From IMG/VR virus record IMGVR_UViG_3300036799_000033, positions 1 through 49,679 of that record: a stretch of DNA of 49,679 nt. One strand, given 5' to 3'. Shown here piece after piece: positions 25,678 to 31,524 of this stretch (positions within the stretch are counted from its first letter, which is position 1; each line of letters starts with the position of its first letter). Position numbers and translations under genes: made by a program. The stretch is from a virus. A model generated the notes under the pieces. The model worked only from the letters and a program-made list of their open reading frames with translations, ran no database searches and was not told where the DNA came from.

Positions 25678-25990
25678 GCATTCTGGCCGCTAGGGTGATA
25701 GCCGAGCCATCGCCAAATCGCCTCCAGCCGCATCCCCAGCCGATTGCGCCCACATCCATCGCCGATCCGCGCTCGATCCCTACAACCCGCCTCAAGCGCC
25801 TCTCATATCCCCCTTATCTCCTGTACTCCCCCAACCCTCCATCCGTTTCCCTTTAGGCTTGAGTCCACACACACATCTCACAAACAGACCCAACCCTACG
25901 GGTTCCCTAAGATACGTGAATGGTTAGTCGGGTTAAGGGCTTAAGGGGAATATGAGAGGAGGATAAGTGGTACGGTAGAGAAAATAATGC
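25678..25990. other. Gene-free interval
   Basis: No convincing gene on either strand. The short open frames here are Pro/Arg/Ser-rich without ribosome binding sites. The left two-thirds is C-rich on the plus strand and the right end is A/G-rich. A sigma70-type promoter begins at the right edge (25991). Confidence 0.5.
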
Positions 25991-26019
25991 TTGACTTTCA
26001 AGGGGTTAGGGTGTATAGT
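25991..26019 (+). promoter_or_regulatory. Sigma70-like early promoter
   Basis: TTGACT (25991-25996), 17-bp spacer, TATAGT (26014-26019). It shares the extended TTGACTTTC box with the leftward promoter and with the promoter at 29640. It precedes the gene at 26045. Confidence 0.78.
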
Positions 26020-26044
26020 GAACCTGTTAGAATGGAGATTGGTG

Positions 26045-26296
26045 ATGGGCGGGAGATTCGCTAAGGGTGCGGAGGTTATTGCGGAGCATGAGGGGAGAAT
26101 GCGGGAGGCTAGGCTGCGCAGGCTGAGGGAGACTGATGATTTTCAACAGGCTGCGCCAGAGCCGGGGATAGTGATCGAGCGGCTTGCGAATACAACACCG
26201 TTGCCAAAGACCAAAGCAGAGCTTACTGAGGCTAATGACAAAGCCATCCGCAAGCGGATACTCTATTCGACCCTTCCCCGATTGTTGCAAAAATGA
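26045..26296 (+). CDS. Small basic hypothetical protein (83 aa)
   Basis: 83 aa starting MGGRFAKGAEVIAEHEGRMR. The start at 26045 is chosen for the GGAG 7-8 nt upstream; an in-frame ATG at 25991 overlaps the promoter itself. The protein is helical and strongly charged (REARLRRLRETDDFQQA), with a basic C-terminus (KAIRKRILYSTLPRLLQK). There is no known domain. It could bind nucleic acid or a host protein. It lies 26 bp downstream of a strong promoter and is therefore likely an early gene. Confidence 0.62.
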   Translation: MGGRFAKGAEVIAEHEGRMREARLRRLRETDDFQQAAPEPGIVIERLANTTPLPKTKAELTEANDKAIRKRILYSTLPRLLQK

Positions 26297-26310
26297 CACA
26301 TGCGTTGGGT

Positions 26311-26331
26311 GCATAGCTGGGTTGCAATAAT
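26311..26331. repeat. 21-bp intergenic repeat, copy 2
   Basis: GCATAGCTGGGTTGCAATAA plus T, the partner of 25246-25266, located 59 bp upstream of the start codon at 26390. Confidence 0.45.
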
Positions 26332-26389
26332 AACATATCGTTCCCGTTTCGTCCGTGGTACAATTGTGGCCAGAACTCAGGAGGCGATC

Positions 26390-26569
26390 ATGGCTATGAC
26401 TGACTTCAATGTGTATGAGTTGGTAGAGCATGATGATTATGTCACATTGCCTAATGGTTCTAGGTTCAAGCGTGTTACTCGTAGGCTGGTTAAGACATTC
26501 GCCACGCTGGATGAGGCTTTAGACTATAAGCCCAATCCTGGCGAGGGTTATCTTATAACAATGGAATAA
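26390..26569 (+). CDS. Small hypothetical early protein (59 aa)
   Basis: 59 aa starting MAMTDFNVYELVEHDDYVTL. A strong AGGAGG ribosome binding site 6-7 nt upstream fixes the start, so the longer frame to 26300 is not used. The central segment LPNGSRFKRVTRRLVKTFAT and the C-terminal NPGEGYLITME suggest a compact beta-alpha fold. It is unrecognised. Confidence 0.68.
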   Translation: MAMTDFNVYELVEHDDYVTLPNGSRFKRVTRRLVKTFATLDEALDYKPNPGEGYLITME

Positions 26570-26572
26570 CCA

Positions 26573-26671
26573 ATGCCTACCTGGATCATAGTCCATCGCT
26601 TTAACAAACGCCAAACGATCCGTTCGGAGTGGTATCCAGCTTGGTATGCGATGGGTTGGAGATTGGTTTAG
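26573..26671 (+). CDS. Possible tiny protein (32 aa)
   Basis: An ATG four nt after the previous stop opens a 32-codon frame (MPTWIIVHRFNKRQTIRSEW, then YPAWYAMGWRLV), rich in Trp, Arg and hydrophobic residues. The adjacency and the fact that the frame ends just before structured non-coding sequence suggest translation, but no ribosome binding site is obvious and coding status is uncertain. Confidence 0.4.
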   Translation: MPTWIIVHRFNKRQTIRSEWYPAWYAMGWRLV

Positions 26672-26801
26672 CTTTCTAATCCTATCAGGCCATCGCGGTC
26701 TGGGCTGTTTGACAATGGCTAGTGCGATCCCAAGGCTAGGGCCGGGGTTAAGATAGCACAGCCTACATACTAGGGAAATGCCAGAGGTGGCTATCCCATC
26801 G

Positions 26802-26825
26802 GATGCTGGATTAGCCTAGCGTGGG
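26802..26825 (+). repeat. Left arm of a 24-bp inverted repeat flanking a small gene
   Basis: GATGCTGGAT, a 4-base core (TAGC), then CTAGCGTGGG. The two 10-mers are exact reverse complements of 27058-27067 and 27044-27053; only the 4-base centre differs. It encloses the 26843-27037 gene. Confidence 0.85.
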
Positions 26826-26842
26826 CAACGCAGGGGTAATCA

Positions 26843-27037
26843 ATGATCTTAACACCAGGAGATAAGAATGTAGTCCACAATCTTCGTGGTCAACACCCTC
26901 AAGGATTGGCAAACTACAGTGACGAGGTAATAGCCTTAGCTTGGCGTATATTCTCTCAGAGTGATGAACACACTGGTCATCCATCTGAGGAATTGTTTGT
27001 TGAATGGTGCAAGATAGCCGAAGAAGAACTGAAATAA
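26843..27037 (+). CDS. Small hypothetical protein (64 aa) inside an inverted repeat
   Basis: 64 aa starting MILTPGDKNVVHNLRGQHPQ, with AGGGG about 10 nt upstream. The body (YSDEVIALAWRIFSQSDEHT, then EELFVEWCKIAEEELK) is helical with an acidic C-terminus. I recognise no family. The gene is precisely bracketed by the 26802/27067 inverted repeat, so its transcript could be held in a long-range stem, or the unit could be a small insertion. Confidence 0.55.
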   Translation: MILTPGDKNVVHNLRGQHPQGLANYSDEVIALAWRIFSQSDEHTGHPSEELFVEWCKIAEEELK

Positions 27038-27043
27038 CCACTC

Positions 27044-27067
27044 CCCACGCTAGACTTATCCAGCATC
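27044..27067 (-). repeat. Right arm of the 24-bp inverted repeat
   Basis: CCCACGCTAG, 4-base core (ACTT), ATCCAGCATC, pairing with 26802-26825 across a 218-nt interval. No target-site duplication is visible outside the arms. Confidence 0.85.
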
Positions 27068-27157
27068 TTGTGTGCGCAGCACTGACTGTGGGCAACCGTG
27101 GTCTATGCTTCGCACTGTGCGGATTGTATAACCCTGGCGCAGCCTGAGGGCATTACC

Positions 27158-27364
27158 ATGAACCTAAAACCTTTCTACCATCTGCAAAATCCACAATGGC
27201 GTGTAGTCTATCGTCCACATAGTCGCTGGTTTGTGCAGCGATTATCGGACCACAAGGCAAGTCGTGAACATGATCCTTGGGAGGATATAGGCAGACCCAA
27301 GGATGATAAAGAACAGGCCATGAAGTCAATGTACCGTATGCTGCCTCTCGTTCTTAGAGCTTAA
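27158..27364 (+). CDS. Small hypothetical protein (68 aa)
   Basis: 68 aa starting MNLKPFYHLQNPQWRVVYRP. The start at 27158 has GAGGG 8 nt upstream; the earlier in-frame ATG at 27098 lacks one. The protein is rich in aromatic, Arg and Lys residues (HSRWFVQRLSDHKASREHDP), suggesting nucleic-acid binding or a compact basic fold, without a recognised family. It directly precedes the structured non-coding region. Confidence 0.58.
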   Translation: MNLKPFYHLQNPQWRVVYRPHSRWFVQRLSDHKASREHDPWEDIGRPKDDKEQAMKSMYRMLPLVLRA

Positions 27365-27385
27365 CAAACATTGCGCCAGAGTTAT

Positions 27386-27716
27386 ACAATCCTACCAACC
27401 CGGCGGAGGGAGGAGGGAATTCCCCCCTTCCCTCGGCACTCCCGCCACGGTATCTCTCCCCCACGGATACCGTTCTCCCTCTACCGGGTTGGCGGGGGAT
27501 TGTGCAGGCGGGGGCTAACGCGACCTCTCTATCCTAGAGGTAGGATTTGTATGGGCTGAAAAGCCTAGCATAGCGTTAGCTCCTCCCTGTGCAATCCTGC
27601 ACAGCCAACACCAGACGAAAGAATGGACGTTAGCTAGAGGTTACCTGTTAGGGGTAGCTCCCCTTCCATTCCTCTGTGATGCTAAGCAATCGCCCATTGA
27701 GCGTCTGGTGCTAACG
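27386..27716 (+). ncRNA. Candidate structured RNA (three large nested stem systems)
   Basis: No believable gene occurs between 27365 and 27733, yet the plus strand folds densely. System 1: ACAATCC/CCAACCCGG (27386-27403) pairs with CCGGGTTGG/GGATTGT (27484-27503), enclosing an 8-bp hairpin (27447-27473) and a purine/pyrimidine hairpin (27406-27434). System 2: a 25-nt arm (27497-27521) pairs with 27573-27597 with one C-C mismatch and several G-U pairs. It encloses a 6-bp stem with 7-nt loop (27523-27541) and a stem capped by a GAAA tetraloop (27552-27567). System 3: CACCAGACG (27609-27617) pairs with CGTCTGGTG (27702-27710), enclosing GAATGG/CCATTC. Base-of-stem sequences of systems 1 and 2 compete. 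It could be a stable phage RNA or a 5' leader controlling the 27734 gene. It resembles no RNA family I know. Confidence 0.6.
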
Positions 27717-27733
27717 GACAGAAAGGAAACTCT

Positions 27734-28411
27734 ATGTCCGATACTACCCAAGGGGAAACCGCAACCGACAATCCCACGACCGAAGCTCCGGCTGGGACTG
27801 TCCTCCGCGTTCCCGTTACCAAGGCTAAGGGTGGCTTTGTAGAAATCAATACGGCTGAGTTGCCGGATGATGTCTACGCTGAGGCTCTGGCCCTGGGGGT
27901 CAAGGAACTTGCAAATCGCAAGATGAGCAAGATTACCAAGGCCCAATATCCTGACGCGGATGAGCTAAAGGCCGCTGCTCTGGCTCAGGCTCAGAAGAAT
28001 GTCGAGGATATCAAAGCCGGTAAGATTAAGTTTGCGGGGAAGTCCTCCGCAACCAAAGTCTCCGGTGCCGAGAAGACCGAAGCTATGCGGATCGCTCGTA
28101 ATCTGATTAAGGATACCCTGAAGCGGGAGAAGATCAAGATTTCTCACGTTAAGGCTTCCGAGATCACCGCAGCGGCTAAGGTTCTCTTGGAACAAGACCC
28201 CAAGATCATGGAGCAAGCGAAGGCAAATCTCGCCGCTCGCGATACCATCGGTACTGGGTCGATCAATATCCGGGCCTTAATCCATGAGGACCCGGCGCTA
28301 GTTGCGAAGGCTGAAGCTAAAGCGGCGAAGGAGAAGTCTGGAACCTTGTCTGCTAAGCAGGCAGGGATGACCAAGAAATCCAAGCCGGGAGCTTCTGCAA
28401 CGCAGCACTAA
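27734..28411 (+). CDS. Hypothetical early protein (225 aa), Lys/Ala-rich
   Basis: 225 aa starting MSDTTQGETATDNPTTEAPA; AAAGGAAA is the ribosome binding site. The first 25 residues are Thr-rich and disordered. Residues 25-60 contain VLRVPVTKAKGGFVEINTAE. The remainder is highly charged helix (AEKTEAMRIARNLIKDTLKR, KASEITAAAKVLLEQDPKIM) with a basic tail (KSGTLSAKQAGMTKKSKPGA). It may bind DNA or RNA. It is preceded by the structured region and followed immediately by a perfect hairpin, so its mRNA is likely a discrete stabilised unit. I recognise no named family. Confidence 0.8.
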   Translation: MSDTTQGETATDNPTTEAPAGTVLRVPVTKAKGGFVEINTAELPDDVYAEALALGVKELANRKMSKITKAQYPDADELKAAALAQAQKNVEDIKAGKIKFAGKSSATKVSGAEKTEAMRIARNLIKDTLKREKIKISHVKASEITAAAKVLLEQDPKIMEQAKANLAARDTIGTGSINIRALIHEDPALVAKAEAKAAKEKSGTLSAKQAGMTKKSKPGASATQH

Positions 28412-28432
28412 TAGGGGATAAGTCTCCCCTAT
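28411..28432 (+). promoter_or_regulatory. Intercistronic hairpin at the stop codon
   Basis: ATAGGGGA, 6-nt loop, TCCCCTAT: a perfect 8-bp stem beginning on the last base of the TAA stop. No T-run follows, so it is more likely an mRNA 3'-end stabiliser or processing site than a classical terminator. Confidence 0.65.
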
Positions 28433-28573
28433 CCTTCCGGGGCCAGCAGTCCCAACGGTGGCGAGCAATACGGCATGAGATCGTGTGGCCAGAGATAGTA
28501 TCAAGGCGGCACACTCCAGAGAAGCCTAGGATCACCACCGCCCTTCCCCTTCCACACCCAAAGGAGACTTCAC

Positions 28574-29278
28574 ATGAGTGATGGAAACACGGCTAGTGGC
28601 AATGCCACCCTTAGCCCCATCCCTACGGAGAGCGAAATGGGCCATATCAGACAAATCTTCGATCGCGCAGCCAATGCGATTGTCCAAGCGTCTGAGTTGG
28701 CGGTTAAAGTTTCAGAGCTTAGCCATCGGGTTGATGAGCTTAACTCTGAAATGGAGAAAGTCCGCCGGAACAATCTCTGGCTGGATGAACAACTCACCAC
28801 CGTTCGCGACCAGCGAGACACCGCTAAGCGCGAGGCAAGCGAAGCCAAGGCAGAGCTTGCGAAGGTTAATTCCGAACTGGACATAGCCCATAGCCGGGTG
28901 AATGCCCTTGAGGGTGATATCCAACACCACAAGGATCGCTTGGCTCAAGCAATCTCCGAACGCGATGACTACGGCCTGAAGCAGATGGAGACTTCCGATG
29001 CCTTGGCCGCGGCTACGGCCAAGCTGTCGAAGCTCCGAGAGGCTTTGGGTGTGGAGGAGGAGAAGCATGAGCCGGTGGCGCAGCCTGTTCATACTCCGCC
29101 GCAGGCTCAGTCAGAGCCGATTCACTATCAGGAACTGCCACAGTCTCCTGCCCATGAGCATGATACTGGCGAAGCCAACGAAGCCCCACATCGGGTCTAT
29201 GAAGACGAAGCCGGGTATGATTATACCAAGCCTTCGCAATACGACATTGGCCGCAACCGCTACTGGCAATACCAGTAG
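28574..29278 (+). CDS. Coiled-coil hypothetical protein (234 aa)
   Basis: 234 aa starting MSDGNTASGNATLSPIPTES, with AAGGAG upstream. Residues about 25-155 form a continuous heptad-rich coiled coil (QASELAVKVSELSHRVDELN; EAKAELAKVNSELDIAHSRV; AATAKLSKLREALG). The C-terminal 80 residues are Pro/Gln/Glu/His-rich and disordered, ending in a Tyr-rich segment (PSQYDIGRNRYWQYQ). No enzymatic motif is present. A scaffold or host-interaction role is possible. Strong hairpins lie on both sides, suggesting independent and abundant expression. Confidence 0.8.
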   Translation: MSDGNTASGNATLSPIPTESEMGHIRQIFDRAANAIVQASELAVKVSELSHRVDELNSEMEKVRRNNLWLDEQLTTVRDQRDTAKREASEAKAELAKVNSELDIAHSRVNALEGDIQHHKDRLAQAISERDDYGLKQMETSDALAAATAKLSKLREALGVEEEKHEPVAQPVHTPPQAQSEPIHYQELPQSPAHEHDTGEANEAPHRVYEDEAGYDYTKPSQYDIGRNRYWQYQ

Positions 29279-29290
29279 AGCTTAACCAAG

Positions 29291-29317
29291 CCCCTGGAGG
29301 GGAACACTCTCCAGGGG
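29291..29317 (+). promoter_or_regulatory. Intercistronic hairpin
   Basis: CCCCTGGAG and CTCCAGGGG form a perfect 9-bp stem around a 9-nt loop, 13 nt after a stop codon. It lacks a T-run; probable transcript-processing or attenuation element. Confidence 0.65.
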
Positions 29318-29334
29318 AAAGTTATAGGTGGAGC

Positions 29335-29499
29335 ATGGTAACAATAACAATCAATATGCCTGATGGTACAGAAGAAACGTGGCAGAGAACTGATATAGAC
29401 TATAGGAAAATGGTTTACGCCGTGAAAGTTCTATACCCTGGATGGTCCTCAATAGTTATCACGATCACTGCCCCGGTTGTCACTGCTACTGCTATATGA
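29335..29499 (+). CDS. Small hypothetical protein (54 aa)
   Basis: An ATG at 29335 preceded by GGTGGAG opens 54 codons (MVTITINMPDGTEETWQRTD, then a YRKMVYAVKVLYPGW stretch) and ends in a beta-branched hydrophobic tail (SSIVITITAPVVTATAI). It looks like a small beta-alpha fold. A strong terminator follows 9 nt after the stop codon. It is unrecognised. Confidence 0.6.
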   Translation: MVTITINMPDGTEETWQRTDIDYRKMVYAVKVLYPGWSSIVITITAPVVTATAI

Positions 29500-29507
29500 A
29501 TGACCCT

Positions 29508-29545
29508 AGCCCTGGGAGCATCCCCCGCTCCCAGGGCTATTTCTA
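29508..29545 (+). terminator. Strong hairpin terminator
   Basis: AGCCCTGGGAGC and GCTCCCAGGGCT form a perfect 12-bp stem with a 7-nt loop followed by ATTTCTA. It closes the unit of small early genes. Confidence 0.82.
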
Positions 29546-29639
29546 TATGTCCACTACCGTACATATCCCCTCTCCAGCTAACCTGCGAAGGCAAAGTTCC
29601 AATCCTGCCTTGGTAAAATTATAAGGGGAAACTTTTCCC

Positions 29640-29668
29640 TTGACTTTCACGTCGGAATAGGATATAAT
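29640..29668 (+). promoter_or_regulatory. Sigma70-like promoter for the recombination/replication operon
   Basis: TTGACT (29640-29645), 17-bp spacer, TATAAT (29663-29668), and a second TATAAT ten bases on (29674-29679). It is the strongest promoter match in the window and shares the TTGACTTTC box with 25991 and with the leftward promoter. From here genes run with few or no gaps to 41600. Confidence 0.85.
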
Positions 29669-29692
29669 GGCTGTATAATGGGGAGCTAAGCC

Positions 29693-29908
29693 ATGCGAAC
29701 CTGCGCCAGAGATGATCTAGGTTTCCCTCTCAACCCTTCCCATTGCCTATTTTGCCGGGCGCTATCTCTCCACTTGAACTCCCTCGAAGTCTCCAAGGTG
29801 CTTGGGCCTGGTGGTATCGCGTCCCGCCCAAGCACCTGCGGGGATGCGGAGGAATACTCCGGCGAGGCGGATAGCCGAGGGATGGACAGCCGAGGGTTTA
29901 ACAAATGA
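29693..29908 (+). CDS. Small Cys-containing hypothetical protein (71 aa)
   Basis: 71 aa starting MRTCARDDLGFPLNPSHCLF, with GGGGAG about 10 nt upstream. Cysteines occur at 4, 18, 21 and later (CLFC), so a small metal site is conceivable. The C-terminal half is Gly/Ser/Asp-rich and low complexity. The overlap of its stop with the next start (ATGA at 29905-29908) and the promoter just upstream are the main evidence that it is translated. Confidence 0.5.
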   Translation: MRTCARDDLGFPLNPSHCLFCRALSLHLNSLEVSKVLGPGGIASRPSTCGDAEEYSGEADSRGMDSRGFNK

Positions 29909-30387
29909 GCCACCTATACAACCTCCGTTCAACCGCCCGCAGCGTAGACTTCACCATCACCAAATTCGACGATGACCTCAATCCCATCGAAGGCTCATCC
30001 TACATCGTCTCCGAAACCGGCTGCACCTGCCTACAAGGTCACAAGCCAACCTGCCGCCATCGGAAGATGCTTCCGTACTTCCTTTCCGACCCGAAGAAGG
30101 TCGCCCGATTAGACACCGGCTGGTTTCTCGATTGGGACACTCGACAATGGAAAGACCCAACGGGGATTGAGTATGCTAAGATTTGTGATAGGGCAGAGGA
30201 GATACTATCGGGGGAAACTGCTTCCCATGCAGGTGAAGGGCCTGGGCCGTCCACGCTCGCGGCCGCTAATTTCTCTAGCCCTTCCGCAAGTGGCCGTGGC
30301 CAGCCTGCGCCAGCTTCCCCAATCGAATTAGAAATCACCCAGAACCTAATCATCCCCACTCCACCCAAGCTCAAGAGGCGGATATGA
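29905..30387 (+). CDS. SWIM-type zinc-finger-like protein (160 aa)
   Basis: 160 aa starting MSHLYNLRSTARSVDFTITK. Residues about 39-53 give CTC, seven residues, then CRH, the CxCx(n)CxH pattern of SWIM zinc fingers, which bind DNA or proteins. It follows a beta hairpin (SSYIVSETG), which is also the usual SWIM context. Residues 100-145 are a Pro/Ser/Gly linker, and the C-terminus is basic (TPPKLKRRI). It is expressed from the promoter at 29640 and may regulate or recruit replication and recombination proteins encoded downstream. Assignment is by pattern only. Confidence 0.65.
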   Translation: MSHLYNLRSTARSVDFTITKFDDDLNPIEGSSYIVSETGCTCLQGHKPTCRHRKMLPYFLSDPKKVARLDTGWFLDWDTRQWKDPTGIEYAKICDRAEEILSGETASHAGEGPGPSTLAAANFSSPSASGRGQPAPASPIELEITQNLIIPTPPKLKRRI

Positions 30388-30692
30388 GCGCCCAAGCCCT
30401 AACCACCGCCGCGCCAACCTGGGCTCGTAGAGTCTGGGCCGACGCTACTCATATATTTCTCGAAATCCCCTGCAAGGATGGTCCTCCCTTCATCCAGAAA
30501 TACTCCAAATCCGAAGGTGGCCTATCCAAGGCCCTGGACCTAATCTGCCTCGCCTTTCGCCAAGAGTCCCCGCGTGGTGGGAGCTATCCCTTGCTCAAAC
30601 ATCCCCGAACCCAGAAGCCAGGGATCAATAACTTCTCCCAGGAACAACGAGATCGTGCCAGCGCGGTGTTGAAGAGGTTGAAGATTACATGA
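30384..30692 (+). CDS. Hypothetical protein (102 aa)
   Basis: 102 aa starting MSAQALTTAAPTWARRVWAD. A beta-rich part (THIFLEIPCKDGPPFIQKYS) is followed by a helix (GGLSKALDLICLAFRQES) and a basic C-terminus (EQRDRASAVLKRLKIT). No family is recognised. It overlaps the SWIM-like gene and the following small membrane-protein gene by 4 nt each, so it is translated as part of the early operon. Confidence 0.68.
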   Translation: MSAQALTTAAPTWARRVWADATHIFLEIPCKDGPPFIQKYSKSEGGLSKALDLICLAFRQESPRGGSYPLLKHPRTQKPGINNFSQEQRDRASAVLKRLKIT

Positions 30693-30820
30693 GGGATGTT
30701 CAACCTGACGGCCCCATCGGCTGGTGCGGATGGATTGGCGCGGTGGTGCTATGGCCAGCATTCTCCGCCTGTGTGATCCTGGGGATTTTAATCATAATCG
30801 CTTCAGTGTGTAGGTGCTAG
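30689..30820 (+). CDS. Small single-pass membrane protein (43 aa)
   Basis: An ATG overlapping the previous stop opens a 43-codon frame: MRDVQPDGPIGWCGWIGAVV followed by a long hydrophobic segment (about residues 12-40, with LWPAFSACVILGILIIIASV) and a short Cys/Arg tail. Its stop is immediately followed by the next ATG. One transmembrane helix is near certain if it is translated. Candidate roles are an early membrane-targeted inhibitor or a superinfection factor. Confidence 0.65.
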   Translation: MRDVQPDGPIGWCGWIGAVVLWPAFSACVILGILIIIASVCRC

Positions 30821-31135
30821 ATGGGTGAGCCTTTCCTCATCGCCCACAAAGTCCGCGGCGAATCCGCCTTCGACATTGCGGAGCGGTGTATGATTGGCGA
30901 TGAGGAGGCGTGGATCATTTCTACCTCGGGACATAGAGCCTATCCTTATTGGACACATTCACTAAATGGACTTTGTGAGGAGTTTATTATCTCTGACATG
31001 CTTGAAGATATGCCCGAAGGCCACCCAGATCACTACCCCACCAACCCCACCAAACCCCCACCCCGCACCGGCGGCAACCTGCTAGCACGGCTGGGGCTGG
31101 TGGTTAAACCGGAACCGATTAAGCGGAGGCTTTGA
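30821..31135 (+). CDS. Hypothetical protein (104 aa)
   Basis: 104 aa starting MGEPFLIAHKVRGESAFDIA. Residues 5-60 form a compact alpha/beta part (CMIGDEEAWIISTSGHRAYP; YWTHSLNGLCEEF). Residues 70-90 are Pro-rich (HYPTNPTKPPPRTGG), and the end is basic with the tail EPIKRRL. The Pro-rich linker plus basic tail is shared with several early proteins here. No known domain. It abuts its neighbours with no intergenic space. Confidence 0.7.
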   Translation: MGEPFLIAHKVRGESAFDIAERCMIGDEEAWIISTSGHRAYPYWTHSLNGLCEEFIISDMLEDMPEGHPDHYPTNPTKPPPRTGGNLLARLGLVVKPEPIKRRL

Positions 31136-31342
31136 ATGGGAATCCCCACTAAGGGCGAAGAATTTGCTAAACTCATTGAATACCTCCGCCTCGCTGCCGA
31201 GTCCGCCGCCATGCTAGCCCACCTTGCCAACAACGACGGGGCGAAGGGCAGGCGGATGGCAATAGGTTGGCTGGGAGTAGAACAAACTTTGAAATTGACT
31301 GTAAAGGCTGTTACAGACATGGCGACGAAGGGGCTACAATGA
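31136..31342 (+). CDS. Small helical hypothetical protein (68 aa)
   Basis: 68 aa starting MGIPTKGEEFAKLIEYLRLA. Almost entirely helical (AAESAAMLAHLANNDGAKGR; GVEQTLKLTVKAVTDMATKG), resembling two helices of a small bundle. It begins directly after the previous stop and overlaps the following start by ATGA. No family recognised. Confidence 0.66.
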   Translation: MGIPTKGEEFAKLIEYLRLAAESAAMLAHLANNDGAKGRRMAIGWLGVEQTLKLTVKAVTDMATKGLQ

Positions 31343-31524
31343 ATAAGCAATTGCTAAAGGTAGTTTGTGATAATCTAACAGAATGGGTAATCAAAAGTAA
31401 TATGGAATCTATTCCACAAGATAAGAAACTTAATATAATCATGATGAGCCTTGCGGATATCTGCGTTGCGCTTGCAACAGATGGAACTGAGAAGTCTATC
31501 GAGGAATTCCATGCTAACAACTGA
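31339..31524 (+). CDS. Small acidic helical protein (61 aa)
   Basis: 61 aa starting MNKQLLKVVCDNLTEWVIKS. The start overlaps the preceding stop (ATGA); the in-frame ATG at 31267 lies inside the previous gene and is not used. Helices are separated by NMESIPQDKK. The gene is AT-rich compared with its neighbours and overlaps the helicase start by 14 nt. It is unrecognised. Confidence 0.62.
   Translation: MNKQLLKVVCDNLTEWVIKSNMESIPQDKKLNIIMMSLADICVALATDGTEKSIEEFHANN

Noticed and set aside
25744-25944. 66-aa open frame rich in Pro, Ser and His in the gene-free interval
   Set aside because: No ribosome binding site, low-complexity translation and no coupling to neighbours.
26672-26842. Possible additional small gene or promoter near a TTGACA at about 26709
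   Set aside because: No -10 box at proper spacing and only very short frames; left unannotated apart from the inverted repeat.
27371-27559. Arg/Pro-rich 62-aa open frame on the plus strand
   Set aside because: It lies across the strongly paired structured region, has no ribosome binding site and shows unnatural composition; treated as non-coding.
29580-29625. tRNA T-arm-like sequence (GTTCCAATCC flanked by partial complements)
   Set aside because: No acceptor or anticodon arm can be built around it and no CCA end or 7-bp acceptor stem is found; probably chance.
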